Positions 51,308 to 60,814 of a stretch of 64,000 nt of DNA are shown piece by piece (the first letter of the stretch is position 1; each line of letters starts with the position of its first letter). The notes below the pieces were generated by a model. The model was given only the letters and a program-made list of their open reading frames with translations. It was not told where the DNA came from and did not search any database. The position numbers and the translations under genes are program-made. Source of the stretch: an uncultured Roseovarius sp. (GTDB taxonomy: Bacteria > Pseudomonadota > Alphaproteobacteria > Rhodobacterales > Rhodobacteraceae); NCBI GenBank assembly GCA_947497295.1, contig CANMFU010000001.1:1257509-1321508 (forward strand), read 5' to 3'.

Positions 51308-54300
51308 TCACGCCGGTTTCGAGACGACGACCTGCGCAGACGGCTCTGCCCGCCGGGACTTTTTCTCGCCCAGCATCAGCATTGCAGGGGTCACGATCAA
51401 CGTCAGCACCGTTGCAATTACCAAGCCACCCGCGATGGCGGAGCTGAGTTCGGTCCACCACTGCGTTGAAGGCGCCCCGTAAACGATTTCGCGCGTGAAG
51501 AAGTTCAGGTTCACGCCGATCACCATGGGCATCAGGCCAAGCGCCGTCGTCACCGACGTCAGCACCACGGGCCGCAAACGCTGCGCACCGGTCCTGAGGG
51601 CAGCCTCCAATGGTGCCAAGCCCGCTTTCTTGAGGTCGTTATAGGTGTCTATCAAGACGATATTGTTGTTCACGACGATCCCCGCCAATGCAATCACACC
51701 AATCCCGCCCATGACCACGCCAAAGGGGCGCCCCGTCACGATCAGGCCGAACAAGACACCGGCGATAGAGAACACGATAGCGCTCATTACGATGAAGGCC
51801 TGATAGAAATTGTTGAACTGGATCACGAGGATCACGAACATCAGGACGATGGCGGTGATAAAGGCTCCGATCAGGAAAGTCATCGCGTCGGTCTGATCCT
51901 CAGCCTCGCCCGAGAAGGCGGCCTCGACGCCCTGCGGCAGGTCCATGCCGCTGATCGCCGATTGCAACGCGACCACCTGATCGTTCACGAGAACACCTGG
52001 CGCCACATTCGCCTCGATGGTGATGACACGGCGCTGATCGACGCGTGTGATGGTGCCGCTTCGTGGGGACGGCTCGAACGTGACAAAGTTCGAGATCGGG
52101 ACAAGCCCGGCCGAAGTTGGCACGCGCAGCGCCTGTAGCTTTTCCAACGTGCGCTCGCCGGACGGAAACCGCACGTTGATATCCACTGGCCCGTCGGCAT
52201 CGCCGGGGCGATAATCGGCCACTGTGATGCCGCGGGTCAGCAGTTGCACCGCCTGCCCCAGCGTGGAAATGTCGGCGCCAAAGCGCGCTGCCTCGGAACG
52301 GTTCACCGCGATGCGCCATTCCACCCCCGGCAGTGGCCGCGTGTCGGTCACGTCGGTAAAGCCGCCGATGTCCTGCATCGCGGCGCGGATCTTCTCAATC
52401 GCGTCGGCTTGGGCGTCCGGGTCGCGTGCGCGCACGCGCAAATTGATGGGCTTGCCTGCCGAGGGACCTTGGGATGCCGTCTGCACCTGCACGTCAATTC
52501 CGGGAATCGTCGCCATATCGGCGCGGATATCCTCGCCAATCATGGCGGCGGCGCGGCGCGTGTCCCATTCGGTCAGTTCGATCTGAATGGTGCCGATCAG
52601 ATCGGCATCGTCGCGATTGCTGCCGCCCGACCGAGCATAGACCGACGCGATCTCGTCATAATCGAACAGCCGCTCCTCGACCCGGCGCACCAGTGCATCC
52701 TTCTCGTAGATCGAGAAATTGTCGCGCGCGCGCACCTGCACCTGCGCAAAGTCCGGCTCGACCGAGGGGAAAAAGCTGATGCCGGTGCCGAATTGGCCAT
52801 ACGCACCAAAGCCCGCGAGCAGAAAGGAAATCGCCATCAGCAGCGTTGCCCAAGGGCGCAGGATCGCGAACTGCAACACCTTGACATAGCCGCCGGTAAA
52901 TCCGCTCAGATCGCGCGGATCGCCGTTTTCCGCGGCGTGCAGCGTTGCCTTGTCCTTGGCCGATTGCGGGGGCTTCTTGCCGATAAGGCCGCCGACCACG
53001 GGGATGAAAATCAGCGCCATGAAAAGGGACGCAGTCAGCGTCAGGATGACGGTGATGGGCAGGAATTTCATGAACTCGCCGACAGTGCCGGTCCAGAACA
53101 GCAGCGGGAAAAACACGCTGAGCGTTGTGGCGGTGGAGGCAATGATCGGCCACGACATACGCTTGGCCGCGAAGGCGTAGGCGGCTTTCGGTGCATCCCC
53201 TGCCTGCAAGCGCCGGTCAGCCAGTTCGGTAGTCACGATGGCGCCGTCTACCAGCATCCCGACAACGAGGATCAGCGAAAACAGCACGACCAGATTCATC
53301 GTATAGCCCATGAACCAGAGTGCTGTGACGCCCGCCAGAAACGCGCCCGGAATGGCGAGGCCGACCAGCAAGGCAGACCGGATGCCAAGCGCCCAGACGA
53401 TCACGATCATCACCAGGATCACAGCAGCGATCACGTTTGCCTCCAGATCGCTCAGCATGGTTTCGACCTGTTCGCTTTCGTCCTGCATGTAGTCGATGGT
53501 CACGCTTTCGGGCCAGTCTGCCTGCGCCTGTTCAATCAGGTCGCGCACGGCCGCGACCGTCTCAATAATGTTCGAACCGGACCGTTTCTTGACCTCCAGC
53601 GCCAGCGCGGGCTGGCCGTCGATGCGCGCGAACCCGGTCGGATCCTCATACGTGCGCCGGATTGTGGCGACGTCGCCAAACGTCACGACAGTATCGCCGC
53701 GCACCTTGATGGGCAGGGCCATGACATCCTCGACGCCTTCGATCAGGCCGGGCACTTTCAGCACAATGCGGCCTGCGCCATTTTCGATAGCGCCCGCCGC
53801 GATCAGCCGGTTGTTGCGGGTGATCTGGCTGATCAATTCCTCAAAGCTGATGTTGTAGGTTTCGAACACCGTCGGGTCGATCAGCACCTCCAAGAGCGCA
53901 TCGCGCGAACCGCCGACATCAACCTCCAGCACACCCGAAAGGCCTTCGATACTGTCCGAAAGATCCTCGGACAGGCTGTTGAGCGTGCGCTCGGGCACTG
54001 GGCCGGACAGGATGACGGTGAGGATTGGGAAAAGAGCGGTGTTGATCTCGGTCACGACCGGATCGGTGGCGTCTTCGGGCAGCTCGGGTTTGGCGCGGTC
54101 TACGCCCTCGCGAACCTTGCGCAGCGCTGTTTCCGCGTCAAAGCCCGGCTCGAACTCCAGCTGCAAACTGGCATAACCTTCGCCGGCATTGCCCGTCATC
54201 TGTTTCAGTCCGGTGATCGCGCTGAGCTCGATTTCCAGTGGTTCTACCAGCAAACGCTCGGAATCCTCGGGCGAAATGCCGTCAACGGTGGTCGAGACAT

Positions 54301-54439
54301 AGAAGAACGGGATCGGGATCTCGGGCGAGCTTTCCTTGGGGATCGTCGCATAGGCATAGGCGCCCACGGCCAGGATCACGATCAGAGCCATAACGACCAC
54401 GCGGGCACGGCTGAAGGCGGCGTCGATGATGCCGTTCAT
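51308..54439 (-). CDS. RND efflux transporter permease (AcrB-type)
   Basis: A 1043-residue inner-membrane pump with about 12 helices and two large periplasmic loops. The N-terminus (AFSRARVVVMALIVILAVGA; SSPEIPIPFFYVSTTVDGIS), the TM4 motif VVGMLVDGAIVTTELADRRL (one Asp where AcrB has two), and the C-terminal repeat (GIGVIALAGIVVNNNIVLID; RPVVLTSVTTALGLMPMVIG) are clear. It forms a tripartite pump with the adaptor encoded just upstream; an outer-membrane channel is not in the window. ATG 54439 overlaps the adaptor stop (ATGA). Substrates unknown. Confidence 0.95.
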   Translation of the reverse strand: MNGIIDAAFSRARVVVMALIVILAVGAYAYATIPKESSPEIPIPFFYVSTTVDGISPEDSERLLVEPLEIELSAITGLKQMTGNAGEGYASLQLEFEPGFDAETALRKVREGVDRAKPELPEDATDPVVTEINTALFPILTVILSGPVPERTLNSLSEDLSDSIEGLSGVLEVDVGGSRDALLEVLIDPTVFETYNISFEELISQITRNNRLIAAGAIENGAGRIVLKVPGLIEGVEDVMALPIKVRGDTVVTFGDVATIRRTYEDPTGFARIDGQPALALEVKKRSGSNIIETVAAVRDLIEQAQADWPESVTIDYMQDESEQVETMLSDLEANVIAAVILVMIVIVWALGIRSALLVGLAIPGAFLAGVTALWFMGYTMNLVVLFSLILVVGMLVDGAIVTTELADRRLQAGDAPKAAYAFAAKRMSWPIIASTATTLSVFFPLLFWTGTVGEFMKFLPITVILTLTASLFMALIFIPVVGGLIGKKPPQSAKDKATLHAAENGDPRDLSGFTGGYVKVLQFAILRPWATLLMAISFLLAGFGAYGQFGTGISFFPSVEPDFAQVQVRARDNFSIYEKDALVRRVEERLFDYDEIASVYARSGGSNRDDADLIGTIQIELTEWDTRRAAAMIGEDIRADMATIPGIDVQVQTASQGPSAGKPINLRVRARDPDAQADAIEKIRAAMQDIGGFTDVTDTRPLPGVEWRIAVNRSEAARFGADISTLGQAVQLLTRGITVADYRPGDADGPVDINVRFPSGERTLEKLQALRVPTSAGLVPISNFVTFEPSPRSGTITRVDQRRVITIEANVAPGVLVNDQVVALQSAISGMDLPQGVEAAFSGEAEDQTDAMTFLIGAFITAIVLMFVILVIQFNNFYQAFIVMSAIVFSIAGVLFGLIVTGRPFGVVMGGIGVIALAGIVVNNNIVLIDTYNDLKKAGLAPLEAALRTGAQRLRPVVLTSVTTALGLMPMVIGVNLNFFTREIVYGAPSTQWWTELSSAIAGGLVIATVLTLIVTPAMLMLGEKKSRRAEPSAQVVVSKPA

Positions 54440-55704
54440 CGGATCGTCCCCTTTTTGGGCGCGGTGCCCGGCTGGTCAGAAGGAATGTCCGTCTCGGGCG
54501 ATGTCGCTATGATCTGTCCGTTGCCTTTGGCCTGCGCCTCGGTCTTGGGCTCATCGGGAACCGGCTCGGACGGGCTGGTCAAAGCCTCATCCTCGTCCGC
54601 TTGCGGGTTAACCGTCTCGCCATCGTTAACGAAACCCTGACCGATGGAAATGATCTGTGTGTCGCCGGGCAGTCCAGATACCCAGATGCCATCGGTTTGG
54701 GCGCGCACAATGCTTATCTCGTGAAATTCCACAATATTGTCGGCATTGACAGTCTTGATCCCCAGCGTGCCATCCGTGTCCAGCGACAGGATCGCGGGTG
54801 AGACGAAATGCGCGGTCAGCTCTGCCGTAGGAATACGTAGCTGCGCACTGATCCCGGCCGGGATGGCGCCATCCTCGTTCGCCACTTCGATTTCGGCCAG
54901 AAAGGTGCGGGTTTCGGTGTCGGCGCTGGTGCCGACAAACTTGACGTTGCCGGTTCCAGACTCGCCCGTGATGAACGCTACTTCGGCCGTCTGGCCGACC
55001 TTGATATCGCGTCGTGACTGCTGCGGAATCTGAATGCGGATTGTCAGCGGCGTGTTATCGACGATCCGGCCAATATCGGCGCCTGTCGACACGAATTCGC
55101 GCTCGTCGATGTCGAGGGTTTCCAGCCGCCCGGCAAAGGGCGCGCGGATTTCCGTATCCTTTATGGCTTCTTCGGCGGATGACACGCCTGCCTCGGCAGC
55201 AGCCAGCGTGGCGCGGGCCTCGGCGACACGGTCAACGGTCGCCACGCCGCGCTCGACCAGCGCGCTGGCGTTATCGTACTCGCGCTGCGCGCGCTTCAAT
55301 TCTTCTTTAGCGCGCGTCAGATCGGAACGGCGCGCAGCGGTATCCAGACGCGCGATCACCTGTCCCGCCTCCAGCATAGCGCCTTTGTCTACCAATAGCT
55401 CCGCGACCTGACCGGACGTCTCGGCGCGGATCACCGTATCGCGATCCGGCAGCGCCTGCCCCTCTGCCACGAATACTTGATCGACGGATTCGGCGACCGA
55501 GCGGCGCACGGCAACGGTGACGACCTTTGGCGCCTTGGACTCGGCGATCGGTGCGGTATCATCGGATGGCAGAATATATCCGCTGCCCATCCAGCCGATG
55601 ATGGCAACAGCAAGACCGCCCGCGACCCATCTGGAGCGCGTCGATCCCTTGTCGCTTTCAAAGCGGAGCGTCTTGCGTCCATCGTCTGAAGTATCCGTCA
55701 TCAT
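54436..55704 (-). CDS. RND efflux periplasmic adaptor (MFP)
   Basis: A 422-residue membrane-fusion protein. A single N-terminal anchor (WVAGGLAVAIIGWMGSGYIL) is followed by the lipoyl half-motif (VIRAETSGQVAELLVDKGAM), a helical hairpin (TRAKEELKRAQREYDNASAL to RVAEARATLAAAEAGVSSAE), the second lipoyl half (AIKDTEIRAPFAGRLETLDI) and beta-barrel domains. The C-terminal 60 residues are acidic and disordered. ATG 55704 follows CGGAGACC; the frame extends to 55815. It forms an operon with the RND permease, downstream of the TetR gene. Confidence 0.93.
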   Translation of the reverse strand: MMTDTSDDGRKTLRFESDKGSTRSRWVAGGLAVAIIGWMGSGYILPSDDTAPIAESKAPKVVTVAVRRSVAESVDQVFVAEGQALPDRDTVIRAETSGQVAELLVDKGAMLEAGQVIARLDTAARRSDLTRAKEELKRAQREYDNASALVERGVATVDRVAEARATLAAAEAGVSSAEEAIKDTEIRAPFAGRLETLDIDEREFVSTGADIGRIVDNTPLTIRIQIPQQSRRDIKVGQTAEVAFITGESGTGNVKFVGTSADTETRTFLAEIEVANEDGAIPAGISAQLRIPTAELTAHFVSPAILSLDTDGTLGIKTVNADNIVEFHEISIVRAQTDGIWVSGLPGDTQIISIGQGFVNDGETVNPQADEDEALTSPSEPVPDEPKTEAQAKGNGQIIATSPETDIPSDQPGTAPKKGTIR

Positions 55705-55837
55705 CTGGTCTCCGTAGGGAAAGTCATCCGCGCAAGTCGGTGGTGTCGCGGTAAACGCTATTGGCTGAGGGATTGAACCCTCGATCGTGCCGACAGTCAT
55801 GACGGCGACGGCCAAAGGACCCGCGCCGTCACCAGAT

Positions 55838-56599
55838 TTAGTCGCCCCTCACCCATGTCCATGCCGCATCGTCATCGGCGGCGTCGAACAGGCGCATCTG
55901 GAAGGGCATCATCGACGCTGTGCCCGAGGCCATCATTTTCATCCAGTCCGGAGCGCCCACTACAGCGTAACGTTCCAGATGCGCAATGGCCCCAAACTTG
56001 GATCCCATCAACGATCCGTCCATCAGGATCGCAGGATCAAAGCCGTCATAGGTTTTGAACCTGACCAGCAGGTTGACCTTTTTGTCGCCCTGCAAAAAGG
56101 GCTGCAAAGGGGCCAACACGTTTTCCACGTCTTCTGCGGTGATGCGGCCATCAATCTCATAGGCGATCAGCCCGTCAGAGCCATCCGACAGCAGCGTGAC
56201 GCCGCTGGCTGTACCGTCCGCTGCCTTCGCTGGCACGTCGGATACAAAGGCTTCGGCAGCGGCCACGTCGGACGAGCGAAAGCTCTGCATGTCGATCATC
56301 GGCAGGATTGGATCAATCCATTTCAGCAATGCCGCGAACGCCTGAAGATCCGTGACCAGCGCCATTTTGGCAATCTTTGACCACTCGGCCAGCATCCCGA
56401 ATTCGAATTTGGCGTCCTCGGCCATCGCGTCGGCGGTGATGTCCTTCCACCCCTCGGCGCGCACGATCAGCCCGAGCGGTTGATCGCCTTTCAGCGCCGG
56501 GGTCAATTCGCGTTCCATCGTCTGGATGTCGCTTTTTTCCAGCACGCCATCCAGGGTAACTTCCCAGACATTCGGCTTCAGTTCCTTTATTTTCAGCAT
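55838..56599 (-). CDS. Tandem SpoIIAA-like (STAS-related) protein
   Basis: A 253-residue protein with two similar halves. The first has VTLDGVLEKSDIQTMERELT, LGLIVRAEGWKDITADAMAE and WSKIAKMALVTDLQAFAALL; the second ITAEDVENVLAPLQPFLQGD, LLVRFKTYDGFDPAILMDGS and AIAHLERYAVVGAPDWMKM. Each is a SpoIIAA-like (PF11964-type) domain, small soluble proteins of unclear role. ATG 56599 follows AGGGAG. It lies between the adaptor and the TetR gene on the same strand, so it may be part of the efflux regulon. Confidence 0.75.
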   Translation of the reverse strand: MLKIKELKPNVWEVTLDGVLEKSDIQTMERELTPALKGDQPLGLIVRAEGWKDITADAMAEDAKFEFGMLAEWSKIAKMALVTDLQAFAALLKWIDPILPMIDMQSFRSSDVAAAEAFVSDVPAKAADGTASGVTLLSDGSDGLIAYEIDGRITAEDVENVLAPLQPFLQGDKKVNLLVRFKTYDGFDPAILMDGSLMGSKFGAIAHLERYAVVGAPDWMKMMASGTASMMPFQMRLFDAADDDAAWTWVRGD

Positions 56600-56647
56600 G
56601 GTAACTCCCTTTCATTTTCGATTGGTGACGCCGGGTGATATGCCGCA

Positions 56648-57382
56648 TCAGGTGTCCGAAATCCCGCGCAGCATCAGGTGGTTCTCGTCCGGATTGGACA
56701 GCATCACGCTGCCACGAGGCAAACCCAGCAGCCGGTCGATCAGCGCCGCCTCAGCCACCATCCGGTCGTTCAAAACAGCAGTTCCCGCGTCCAGGTTCCC
56801 GGCTTCGGCGGCCTGGATGGCGGCGATCAGGACCAGTCTGCGGCCATCATTCAACGCAAAGATGATTTCTGTCGCAAGGTCGATGTCTGGCACGTCAAAG
56901 CACCCTTCGGCCACGCCCTCTGCAATCATCGACCGCAGGACCGGTTTCGCGGCCGCCCCTGACGCATTCGAGATCCTATGGAACAACATATCGTTGCCGG
57001 GACGCGTCATCGCATCCACGAAGAATTTCATCTGGGGGCCGCGCTCGGCCTTCCAGCGACTGGATTCTTTGATGAACGCGTTAAACCGGGTCAGTGCGTC
57101 CCCTCTTGTCGCAGCGCGCGCCGCTTGCGCTGCGGTCAGCGCCTCGGTCGTAAAGCGTTCGACCACACCATCCAGCAGATCCTCCTTGGCGGCAAAATGA
57201 TGGTAGAACCCACCTTTGGAAATGCCTGCTTCGTTGAGAACGTCAGCGATCGTAACGTCGTCCCATCCGCGAGCGAAGAACAATTCTTGAGCCGCATCCA
57301 AGATGAGCGCACGACGATCATCCGGCGCCATACGCAAGCGTTTTGGAGTGTCAGAGAAAGCTGTTTTCGAATCGTTCGTCAT
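56648..57382 (-). CDS. TetR-family transcriptional regulator
   Basis: A 244-residue repressor. The N-terminal helix-turn-helix reads [40 protein letters not shown] and [15 protein letters not shown]; the C-terminal domain (ligand binding and dimerisation) is unrecognised. ATG 57382 follows GAGGG; upstream frame to 57529 is not homologous. A near-perfect palindrome lies nine bases before the start, so it probably represses itself and perhaps the following SpoIIAA-like and RND genes in the same direction. A roughly 30-residue C-terminal extension is longer than many TetR proteins. Confidence 0.9.
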   Translation of the reverse strand: MTNDSKTAFSDTPKRLRMAPDDRRALILDAAQELFFARGWDDVTIADVLNEAGISKGGFYHHFAAKEDLLDGVVERFTTEALTAAQAARAATRGDALTRFNAFIKESSRWKAERGPQMKFFVDAMTRPGNDMLFHRISNASGAAAKPVLRSMIAEGVAEGCFDVPDIDLATEIIFALNDGRRLVLIAAIQAAEAGNLDAGTAVLNDRMVAEAALIDRLLGLPRGSVMLSNPDENHLMLRGISDT

Positions 57383-57390
57383 ACTACCCT

Positions 57391-57415
57391 CTACAGACCG
57401 ACTGTCGGTATGTAG
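57391..57415. promoter_or_regulatory. TetR operator palindrome
   Basis: A 25-bp inverted repeat with core ACCGACAGTCGGT and outer arms CTACA/TGTAG, one mismatched pair. It lies 9 bases upstream of the tetR start, typical of TetR-family autoregulation. Confidence 0.75.
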
Positions 57416-57868
57416 GGTAGACTCGAGAATATTCAAGTGCCTGGAGTGATCTATTGATTTTGACTGGTTGGCGCGAAAGGACACCGAGGCCGACGTAGTG
57501 ATCAGATCAACGTCCATCCAGATGCTCATCTCGGGATATTGCGATGCAATACCTCGAGGGGAGTCAGGTGTTTTAACGTTTCAAAGACAAAAACGACCGT
57601 CTCGAATCAACGTATTTGATCGACACCTCCCGGGGCGTCAGGTTCTCATAGTTCAGTGTGACCACAGCCGGATCATCGCGCCGGTCCTGAAAAAAGCGGT
57701 CCGAAACCGATTTTATCAGGGTTGAGCGATGTGCCAGACGGGCAAAGCCGCCTTTGACATAGCGATCATGTCATCGATAAAAACGAGGCGCGCAGGCCCA
57801 GCACATAAGAGATCGCGACACCTAAACCGCTGCTAGCGAACGTTGAGAAACATCGACAGCGTCGCGAG
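57416..57868. other. Intergenic, no gene supported
   Basis: About 450 bases upstream of the TetR operator. A minus-strand stretch near 57740-57820 looks protein-like (SYVLGLRASF) but is too short to call. Confidence 0.4.
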
Positions 57869-58159
57869 TCAAACATCGGCAACAATCTCGCCCCTCATTT
57901 CTCCCGTCAGGCGAGCTTGGTCCTCTCGGTGGACAGATCTGCGGACCTCGTCGATCTTCAGTTCGGCTGCGTCCCTGGTAAATTTGTCGGGCCATTCGGT
58001 GATAACCGCGCTGGTCCGTGTGCTGGTACGAATTACTGTGACCCGGCTTGCCCCAAATTCCTTCAATGCGGGCAGACGCTTTTCCTCGAGTGCGCGCATG
58101 GCTAAACTGTAGTCTGTCCCGTCGGAAATCTCCCACGTTGTGATTGTGATATAACGCAT
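57869..58159 (-). CDS. Small hypothetical protein (possibly ABM/Dabb-like barrel)
   Basis: A 96-residue protein: MRYITITTWEISDGTDYSLA, MRALEEKRLPALKEFGASRV, TVIRTSTRTSAVITEWPDKF. The beta-alpha-beta pattern and Trp/Pro positions are like dimeric alpha-beta barrel proteins, but no family is certain. A very strong GGAGGGAG ribosome site precedes ATG 58159. Confidence 0.6.
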   Translation of the reverse strand: MRYITITTWEISDGTDYSLAMRALEEKRLPALKEFGASRVTVIRTSTRTSAVITEWPDKFTRDAAELKIDEVRRSVHREDQARLTGEMRGEIVADV

Positions 58160-59797
58160 ATCTCCCTCCATTCTTTATTATCATACCCTACCATAGAACC
58201 GCCCACACCTTTACTACTTTTCAAACAAGGTGCCGCCAGATCTCTGCGCGAAGAGGCTATTTTGCGAACCGAAACGGCCCGGCGTTGTCGTTTGCCTTAC
58301 CTAAGGTCGGCGCTATGCAGCTTTTCGAGGATGGCCATTTGGGCATCGTGCAGCACTATCGTCCATCGTATGGCTGTAGTTGCGACGATTAAGACTTTTG
58401 CAACGAGGGCGCGGCCGACATTGTTCAATTATCTGATCGGTTCGAAATAGCCCATATTCTGGTTCTCGGAATAATGACCGCCCAGGTCTCCTTCCACATC
58501 CTAAAACTGCGACGGATACGGTGGCACCACCATTGCGCCTCTCCGTTCTCGACAGGTCGCTCCGCCATTCTTTTTGAGCTATATGAGACTTGTTTTATAT
58601 ACGGCTTTAGACTTGGGCCTTCATCCAAAAATTGAGATGAGCGGCACCGCGATCGGTGCCGAAATCATGAAAGCTGTTAAACTCAGCAAGAATGTCTTAC
58701 AAGTTTTCAAAAACACGAGTACTGCGATTGCATGCAGAATAATGCTCAGATACCCCCGCTTCACCGCTTGCGATAATTTCAGCAGCAAGGCGGTATGATC
58801 GTCTTTTGTTTCGATACAATGGCAATTGGCACTGACTAGTGACCCTGGTTCTTCAAAATGGATAATACACAATTTTCCGCCTTAGGTATATTTTCTTGCA
58901 CATGATCTCATGCGAGGCAAGTTTCTCCAAAATCATATATCCAATCATACTTTGACATCCAAAGATATCATCTGCCGCTTGCAGCACCAACAGCAGCACA
59001 GCTGAAAACGCCGCCAACAGTGTTTTATGTCTTACTGCGCCAATTCGGTTTGAAACTGTGCGGCGATATCGACCTGATTGAGTAATTCTTCATTGAAGAA
59101 AGTAACGCTCCGCGCTGGCTTAGTATTCCGCCTCGGCGTATGCAGCCTAATATCCTATATGTCAAAGCACGTTTCACGGCAGACATATGATCAACTGCAA
59201 ACTGAAACGCTGCCATCGTCGTCCAACGCTATTACTGCCTAACAATCACCCAGTCTTTTTACTTTGACACAAACCGCTTTTTGCAAGACCAGATCAGGTA
59301 TAGCCGCTTTAAAGTCTGCCACCTGGCAATCAACGTCTGCCTCTGAAAATGTAAAAGTGTCTAAAGCAAGCGGCGAGAAGCACTCCAGTAGCAATCGAAA
59401 ATTTCACACTGATTCGCGTGGCTCGCCCCGTGCTGAAAGGACACAATAAAACTGTGGTTCACGCGAAAAACAGCACGCTTTGCTCATCCTCTGCCGTCGG
59501 CCAACGAAAGTGTCGCAAAAACAAGGCCGCCTTGAGCTAATCAATGTATATACCCGGGGTTGACTGTAATGATCGCATTATTTCGGCTGATACGGCAATG
59601 CCAACGCGACGGCCCTTATCGCAACCGCTAGCGTGAGCGGCGCCGTCGCTTGTTTTCATCTGCGGCGAGCGTCAAGGAATTTTTTGATATTGCGCTCGGC
59701 GTGTCCTTCGCTTGGATTGACGCCTTGGATTGACTTGCGGATGTGATACGCTCGGCCGAAATCGTCCTTCCAATAACCTCCGACGGGAATGTGCAAA
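58160..59797. other. Low-coding, AT-rich stretch with relics
   Basis: Over 1.6 kb with no convincing gene apart from one doubtful frame (58621-58872). Several short frames on both strands look random. Composition is poorer in G+C than the rest of the core and is probably a former insertion site. Confidence 0.5.
58621..58872 (-). CDS. Doubtful small membrane protein
   Basis: An 83-residue frame starting at TTG 58872 with AAGGCGG upstream. The C-terminal half is hydrophobic (LSIILHAIAVLVFLKTCKTF; LLSLTAFMISAPIAVPLISI), enough for two membrane helices. No family. Could be chance in an AT-rich stretch. Confidence 0.25.
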   Translation of the reverse strand: MCIIHFEEPGSLVSANCHCIETKDDHTALLLKLSQAVKRGYLSIILHAIAVLVFLKTCKTFLLSLTAFMISAPIAVPLISIFG

Positions 59798-60769
59798 ATG
59801 AAAGCGATCAAGTTTCACAAAACTGGCGGCCCAGACGTCATGCAATATGAAAACATTACCTTGGATGCGCCGGGGCCCCGTGAGGTGCGGATGCGCCACA
59901 CCGCCATCGGACTGAATTATCTCGATACTTATTTTCGCTCTGGTGCCTACCCGTTGCCCCTGCCAAGCGGTCTGGGCTCTGAGGGAGCCGGCGTTATCGA
60001 AGCCGTTGGCGATGGCGTCACCAGCCTGAAAGAAGGCGACAGGGTTGCATATGGCGCAGGGCCAATCGGATCCTATTCGCAGGTACGTAATATGCCCGCG
60101 GGCAGGCTCAGCAAGCTGCCGGATACGATTTCGGATGAAACGGCGGCTGCCATGATGCTCAAGGGCATGACGGTGCGCTATCTGTTGCGCGAAACCTACA
60201 AGGTCAAGGCGGGCGAGACCATTCTGTGGCATGCGGTCGCCGGCGGCGTTGGCCTGATTGCAGTCCAATGGGCAAAGCACTTGGGCGTCCGGATCATCGG
60301 CACGACAAGCTCGCTGGAGAAGGCCGCGTTGGCCAAATCCATGGGCTGCGACGAGGTGATCAACTACACCGAAGAAAACGTGGCAGAGCGGGTGCGCGCG
60401 CTGACGGATGGCAAGGGCGTGCCGGTGGTCTATGATGGTGTCGGTCAGGCCACGCTGGATGCGTCGCTCGACAGTCTCAGCCCGTTTGGCCTGCTGGTCA
60501 GCTTCGGCTCGGCCTCCGGACCGGTGAAGAATTTTGATACGGGCGTCCTGGCGGCAAAGGGTTCGCTCTATCTGACGCGCCCATCACTGAACACATATGT
60601 GGAATCCGACGAGGCATTGCAGGCCAACGTGGCTGATCTGTTTGAGGTTGTTGGGTCAGGCGCGGTCAAGATTGAGGTCAATCAGACCTATGCGCTGGAG
60701 GATGCCATCAAGGCGCATCAGGATCTGGAAGGCCGCAAGACAACCGGCTCGACCGTTTTGTTGCCATAG
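59798..60769 (+). CDS. NADPH:quinone oxidoreductase (zeta-crystallin type)
   Basis: A 323-residue medium-chain reductase without zinc ligands. GGPDVMQYENITLDAPGPRE, IGLNYLDTYFRSGAYPLPLP, GSEGAGVIEAVGDGVTSLKE and the NADPH-binding AVAGGVGLIAVQWAKHLGVR (AxxGGVG) are typical of Qor. It reduces quinones by one electron in the cytosol. ATG 59798 (MKAIKFHK) is preferred over ATG 59789. It is 45 bases before the UvrA-like gene. Confidence 0.93.
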   Translation: MKAIKFHKTGGPDVMQYENITLDAPGPREVRMRHTAIGLNYLDTYFRSGAYPLPLPSGLGSEGAGVIEAVGDGVTSLKEGDRVAYGAGPIGSYSQVRNMPAGRLSKLPDTISDETAAAMMLKGMTVRYLLRETYKVKAGETILWHAVAGGVGLIAVQWAKHLGVRIIGTTSSLEKAALAKSMGCDEVINYTEENVAERVRALTDGKGVPVVYDGVGQATLDASLDSLSPFGLLVSFGSASGPVKNFDTGVLAAKGSLYLTRPSLNTYVESDEALQANVADLFEVVGSGAVKIEVNQTYALEDAIKAHQDLEGRKTTGSTVLLP

Positions 60770-60814
60770 CAAGGCGAGACCAGAAAAATTTCCCCAGATA
60801 AGCCCAAGAACGTC

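Noticed and set aside
52244..54640. A 798-residue plus-strand frame opposite the RND pump
   Set aside because: Shadow with His/Arg/Gln-rich composition; the RND protein on the other strand is unambiguous.
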